DNA of 53,844 nucleotides from Fimadaptatus sp948467645 (lineage in GTDB: Bacteria; Bacillota; Clostridia; Christensenellales; Aristaeellaceae): positions 1-53,844 of the forward strand of contig CAOKFD010000014.1 in NCBI GenBank assembly GCA_948467645.1. The letters are read 5' to 3'. Every line of letters starts with the position of its first letter. Positions within the stretch are counted from its first letter, which is position 1. The position numbers were made by a program, and so were the translations under genes. The notes beneath the pieces were generated by a model. That model ran no database searches and had not been told where the DNA came from. It saw nothing but the letters and a program-made list of their open reading frames with translations. This document shows positions 50,390 through 53,844 of the stretch, in pieces.

Positions 50390-51352
50390 CTAACAAACCT
50401 TTATGCAGAACTCCGGGCACACGCCCGCGCAGTAGCCGCACAGCACGCATTTGCTTTTATCGACGTGCGATTTGCCGTTTACAAGGCTCAGCGCCCCCTG
50501 GCCGCAGCGCTTGACGCATCGGCCGCAGCCCTCGCACCAGTCGTCGATCAGCAGTCGGCGCTCGCTCTTGGCGATACGGCGCACAACGTCCTGCGCGGGT
50601 TTAAGTCCATTAAACAGCGCCACGTTGCAATCGATCTCGTCCTCGCTCTGCATACCCACGGCGACCGACGATATGCCGGGCAGGCTGAGCGCGTAGGCTA
50701 TCGCTTCTTCGCGGCGGCTGAGCAGATTGCCTCCGCCTAATGCCTTCATCGCATAAAGGCCTATGCCCGCGTCTGCCGCGCGCACTATCTCGCGCTCCAT
50801 GTCCTCGCGCGTGCCGCCCTGTATGCCCAGACCCGCGATGTTGATAAGCGGGAATATCACGTCTATGCCGCCGAAGTACACCGCCGCGTGCACGCACTCC
50901 ACATGGTGAGTGGATACGCCCACCGCACCGATGCGCCCCTTTACCTTCTGTTCGTTAAGGTAGTCCAGCGCCTCGCGATGGCCGCGCAGTGTGTGTATGT
51001 CCTCCTGCTCGTGCAGCTCGAATATATCTATGTAGTCGCGCCCCAGACCGCGCATCGCGTTTTCAAACGACTCTGCAGCGGTTTTGCGGTCATAACAATA
51101 GGCTTTGGCGGCGACCTTTATCGAGGGCGCGCGCGCCAAAGCCGGTTTGATATGCGCATAGTTGCGATAATATTCAGCTGTATCGACAAAGTCCACGCCG
51201 CGCTCGTATGCGTAGAGTATCAGCTCCGCGCCGCGTTCGGGCGGCATATCGCATTGCAGCGGGCTCATCGTCAGCGCGCCGAAACAAAGCCGGGATACCT
51301 CAATGCCGGTTTTGCCCAGTACCGCGCGACCCAGCTTAACGTCTCGGCTCAT
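50390..51352 (-). CDS. Aldo/keto reductase with C-terminal ferredoxin domain
   Basis: This 320-residue protein combines an aldo/keto reductase barrel (1-260) with a C-terminal 2[4Fe-4S] domain. The catalytic tetrad is D57, Y62, K83 and H114 (FVDTAEYY, AAKAYC, ELHEQED). Cluster cysteines are in CEGCGRCVKRC and CVLCGYCAGVCPEFC. The clusters suggest ferredoxin-linked rather than plain NADPH chemistry; the substrate is unknown. It overlaps the IreB gene by 17 bases, so it is translated with it. It lies between ireB and ruvX, which are normally neighbours. Confidence 0.9.
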   Translation of the reverse strand: MSRDVKLGRAVLGKTGIEVSRLCFGALTMSPLQCDMPPERGAELILYAYERGVDFVDTAEYYRNYAHIKPALARAPSIKVAAKAYCYDRKTAAESFENAMRGLGRDYIDIFELHEQEDIHTLRGHREALDYLNEQKVKGRIGAVGVSTHHVECVHAAVYFGGIDVIFPLINIAGLGIQGGTREDMEREIVRAADAGIGLYAMKALGGGNLLSRREEAIAYALSLPGISSVAVGMQSEDEIDCNVALFNGLKPAQDVVRRIAKSERRLLIDDWCEGCGRCVKRCGQGALSLVNGKSHVDKSKCVLCGYCAGVCPEFCIKVC

Positions 51353-51605
51353 TATTTCTCACGTAGAAGCGCACGAGTTCTTCCAATATCTCGTCGCGTT
51401 CCAGCCGCTTTATCATCGAGCGGGCGTTGTTATAGCTGGTGATATAAGTAGGATCGCCCGATATAATATATCCGACTATCTGAGTAATCGGATCATAGCC
51501 CTTGGCCTTCAGCGCGGCATATACGCTCATAATAATGCTCTTGGCGTCGGGTATGTCGGTATTCCGGATACCCAGCTGCATCGTCTCGCCAAACTTCTCG
51601 CTCAT
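51336..51605 (-). CDS. ireB: IreB family regulatory phosphoprotein (UPF0297)
   Basis: This 89-residue protein matches IreB/YrzL: MSEKFGETMQLGI at the start, then SVYAALKAKGYDPITQIVGY, ISGDPTYITSYNNARSMI and KRLERDEILEELVRFYV. In Enterococcus it is phosphorylated by the Ser/Thr kinase IreK and affects cephalosporin tolerance. GGGAGG lies about 9 bases upstream. Its usual neighbours ruvX and yrzB follow after one inserted gene. Confidence 0.95.
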   Translation of the reverse strand: MSEKFGETMQLGIRNTDIPDAKSIIMSVYAALKAKGYDPITQIVGYIISGDPTYITSYNNARSMIKRLERDEILEELVRFYVRNNEPRR

Positions 51606-51773
51606 ATTCGCTCGCCTCCCTTGGAATCGGCAGATTCAGCATTTACGATATATATCCATTATATGCCCTGCGCGGCGCTGATGTCAAGGGGAACACGGCC
51701 GTCAGGTACCACTATGCTCCACTTTTTTTCTCATTCAAGGCACTTTCGGGTACATATTTTGCCATTTGGGGCC

Positions 51774-52472
51774 TTACTTTGGCGAATACGCGCCGCCCGC
51801 GGGCACTATTTCGCACACTTTAAGCACGTCACCGCGCACATGAAAGCGCACGTCCATTCCCGCAAACTCCACGCCGTAGCGCCGCTCGGGATCGTCCTCG
51901 TAGCCGGGGCGCGGATCCTGGCTTAATATGCCGATAAGCGCTTCCCGCTTGTTTTCGGGCACCTTTTCGATAAGGCCGGGCGCGAATTCGACGCTGAGCA
52001 CGTGCTCCTGAGTGCGGCTGCTGAAGCCCTTGCTGGCCTCGGGATGGCAGTCGGCTATCGGCACATACGGCTTAATGTCATATATGGGCGTGCCGTCCAT
52101 CATGTCTATGCCACCCACGATCAGCACCGGGCCGCACGGCACGTCGTAATCGATGCGCACAAGCCGCACGCATGACAGCCCCAGATTGTTGGGCCGAAAC
52201 GGCGAGCGCGTCGCGAACACGCCCATGCGGGTATTGCCGCCCAGCCGCGGCGGGCGCACAGTGGCCGACCAGCGTCCGGTATGCGCGTGCGAAAAGTCCC
52301 ATATCAGCCAGATATGCGTAAAATCCTCCAGCCCGCGCAATGCCTCGGCCTGTCTGTATTCGGGTTCCAGCACGATTTCGCCGGTCAGGCCTTCCACAAG
52401 GCCGCTTTGACGCGGCAGTCCGAACTTGGTGGGCAGGTCGGTATGAATGTATGCGATGGGTTTTATCTCCAC
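51774..52472 (-). CDS. trmO: tRNA (N6-threonylcarbamoyladenosine) methyltransferase TrmO-like
   Basis: This 232-residue protein of the TrmO/TsaA (UPF0066) family methylates t6A37 of tRNAs using SAM in a characteristic beta-barrel. It shows IAYIHTDLPTKFGLPRQSGL, GLEDFTHIWLIWDFSHAHTG, GVFATRSPFRPNNLGLSCVR (the family signature) and GTPIYDIKPYVPIADC. A C-terminal domain (DPRPGYEDDPERRYGVEFAG) follows as usual. GTG start with GGAGGTGA 8-10 bases upstream. Confidence 0.93.
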   Translation of the reverse strand: MEIKPIAYIHTDLPTKFGLPRQSGLVEGLTGEIVLEPEYRQAEALRGLEDFTHIWLIWDFSHAHTGRWSATVRPPRLGGNTRMGVFATRSPFRPNNLGLSCVRLVRIDYDVPCGPVLIVGGIDMMDGTPIYDIKPYVPIADCHPEASKGFSSRTQEHVLSVEFAPGLIEKVPENKREALIGILSQDPRPGYEDDPERRYGVEFAGMDVRFHVRGDVLKVCEIVPAGGAYSPK

Positions 52473-52507
52473 CGCGCGTCACCTCCGAAGAACTTATATA
52501 AGATTAA

Positions 52508-52534
52508 GCGGCGGGCACACGCTGCGCCCGCCGC
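52508..52534 (-). terminator. Hairpin downstream of the xylulokinase gene
   Basis: GCGGCGGGC pairs with GCCCGCCGC around a short loop, about 134 bases past the xylulokinase stop and just before trmO. The T-rich tail on the minus strand is weak (TTAATCTT). Confidence 0.45.
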
Positions 52535-52667
52535 GATTCAGACTTTGGATTTATTTCAAAGCACGGCTTTTTAGCGCCGAACCGTGCTTATCAATTGCAC
52601 CATGCAAAGCAAGGCTTGCAGCAAATGCCTTAAAAGCCGTATTTGGGTTCAAGACAGTCACCGCGCC

Positions 52668-53844
52668 TTACTTACCCAGTGCGGCCGCTTTATCGTATAC
52701 CGGCTTGAGGTGCGGATACAGCTCGCTGTACACGGCATATGCGTCCTCATACGCCGCGAAATTGGCGGGATCAGGCAGAGTTTCGGTTTCAACCTTAACA
52801 ATGCTCACGGCCTCATTCAGGTTCTTCCACACGCCCGCGCCCACGCCCGCGACCATGACCGCGCCGTACGCGCCGCCCTCGGACGCGGCGGACATGGTGT
52901 ATACGGGGAGCTTGAATATATCGGCCTGCATCTGCCGCCACAGCGCCGAAGCCGCGCCGCCGCCCGACGTGTATATCTTCTCATTGGGCACGGTCGGGTC
53001 GAGCTGGTTGGCGATGTCGATCACCTGTTTCAGGCTGTAAGTCACGCCCTCCATCACCGAGCGGGTTATGTCGGCGCGCGTGGAGCCCAGCGTCAGCCCG
53101 AAGAACGCGCCGCGCGCGTTGGCGTCCGGGTACGGGCAGCGCTCGCCCGACAGGTACGGCGCGAATATCACGCCGTTTGCGCCCGGGCAGGACGCGGCGG
53201 CGGCCTCGCCCATTATGTCGTATACATTGCGGCCGGTTGCCTTGGCCGCGGCGATGTCGCTTTCGCACAGCGCGTCGCGGTACCAGCGGTACGCGCCGCC
53301 CGCCGCCAGCGTGCAGCCAAACGCGTGCCACAGCCCCGGCTCGTTGTTGCAGAACACCTGCAGTTTAGCGCCCGGATTGTCCTTATAGCCGTTAAGTCCC
53401 ATCGACACGTTACCCGCGGTGCCTATCACAACGCCTATTACGCCCTGCCGCACCAGTCCCGCGCCGGTGGTCTGTATCACCGCGTCGCCGCCGCCCGCGT
53501 ATACGTTAAGCCCCTCGGGCAGGCCGGTCAGCGCGGCCACCTCGGCGGTTACGTGACCCGCGAGGTCGACCGACTCCATGCACGGCGGGAATATCGACTT
53601 GGGCAGGCCCGCGATTTCGATGAGGCGGTCGCTCCACCGGCGGCTTTTCACATCAAAGAAGCCCGTGCCCGATGCGTCGGACATATCGGTGCCGATCTCG
53701 CCGGTCAGCTTAAAGCGGATGTAGTCCTTGGGATTGATGAACACCTTCATGCGCGCGAAGTTCCCCGGCTCCTCGTCGCGCAGCCATAGTATCTTGCCGC
53801 CGGTGTAGCCGGTTAGCATACGATTGTTAGTCAGCTTTACCAGC
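52668..53844 (-). CDS. xylB: Xylulokinase (FGGY family), 5' end cut by window
   Basis: The frame stays open to the window end. The visible 391 residues lack roughly the first 110-120 of a full FGGY kinase. Recognisable parts are MLTGYTGGKILWLRDEEP, DYIRFKLTGEIGTDMSDASG, NVYAGGGDAVIQTTGAG (ATP-binding and catalytic Asp region), GTAGNVSMG and GVIFAPYLSGERCPYPD, and the C-terminal signature EGVTYSLKQ with SGGGAASALWRQMQADIF. Xylulokinases phosphorylate D-xylulose for the pentose phosphate pathway; related FGGY sugars remain possible. This fits the GH51 pentosan enzyme nearby. Confidence 0.88.
   Translation of the reverse strand, partial: LVKLTNNRMLTGYTGGKILWLRDEEPGNFARMKVFINPKDYIRFKLTGEIGTDMSDASGTGFFDVKSRRWSDRLIEIAGLPKSIFPPCMESVDLAGHVTAEVAALTGLPEGLNVYAGGGDAVIQTTGAGLVRQGVIGVVIGTAGNVSMGLNGYKDNPGAKLQVFCNNEPGLWHAFGCTLAAGGAYRWYRDALCESDIAAAKATGRNVYDIMGEAAAASCPGANGVIFAPYLSGERCPYPDANARGAFFGLTLGSTRADITRSVMEGVTYSLKQVIDIANQLDPTVPNEKIYTSGGGAASALWRQMQADIFKLPVYTMSAASEGGAYGAVMVAGVGAGVWKNLNEAVSIVKVETETLPDPANFAAYEDAYAVYSELYPHLKPVYDKAAALGK

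Noticed and set aside
1..53844. tRNA genes, rRNA, CRISPR arrays, prophage or integrase genes
   Set aside because: I looked for tRNA T-loop patterns, regularly spaced repeats and phage-type genes and saw none that I can support.

Overview
The window looks like a chromosomal segment of a fairly GC-rich clostridial Firmicute, plausibly a gut commensal of the Christensenellales type. This is inferred from gene content, not from any marker phylogeny. The supporting signs are T-box leaders before proS and pheST, DegV, IreB, DUF1292, an ATC-hydrolase, a cobalamin riboswitch, strong GGAGG ribosome binding sites, a small-type SRP RNA, and gut-associated functions (bile-salt-hydrolase family, GH51, heparinase-like, serpin). 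Isoleucine is very often coded by ATA despite the GC-rich sequence.

Layout, left to right. 1-8 kb (mostly minus strand): the end of a 164-bp MITE-like repeat, a sugar isomerase, a heparinase II/III-like protein, a heterodimeric ABC exporter and a choloylglycine-hydrolase-family enzyme, the last divergent from a LysR regulator. 9-17 kb: a secreted serpin, a tiny repeat-rich lipoprotein, an unrecognised 555-residue protein built from an internal duplication, glyA, a GHL6-type glycoside hydrolase and a DUF1540 protein. 17-20 kb: a second MITE copy, the SRP RNA, an AT-rich DUF2971 gene (probable transfer), a zinc-ribbon tail-anchored protein and a TauE-type permease. 20.5-26.7 kb: a cobalamin riboswitch with a BtuF-like binding protein, two small genes on the other strand, then a pyruvate-formate-lyase-like protein with no glycyl-radical domain, followed at once by BtuC- and BtuD-like genes.

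26.7-36 kb: proS behind a T-box, a hairpin-rich gene-free stretch, a PhnP-like hydrolase, an unclassified riboswitch-like leader in front of an ECF S-component and a P-loop kinase, and a second heterodimeric ABC exporter. 36-42 kb: DegV, an AroE-like pseudoenzyme divergent from a Gfo/Idh oxidoreductase, and a three-gene unit (MBL hydrolase, membrane protein, ATC hydrolase). 42-54 kb: pheST behind a T-box, a GH51 arabinofuranosidase divergent from an ArsR-type regulator, a small Cys-rich gene, a third MITE copy, the ireB region with an in-frame RuvX-DUF1292 fusion, trmO and a xylulokinase cut by the window end.

Most likely to be undescribed: the candidate riboswitch at 30415-30581; the PFL-like protein lacking its radical loop beside a B12-type transporter; the duplicated 555-residue protein; the MITE family; and the strongly context-dependent choice between ATA and ATC for isoleucine. 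Functions come from reading motifs; no database search was run.
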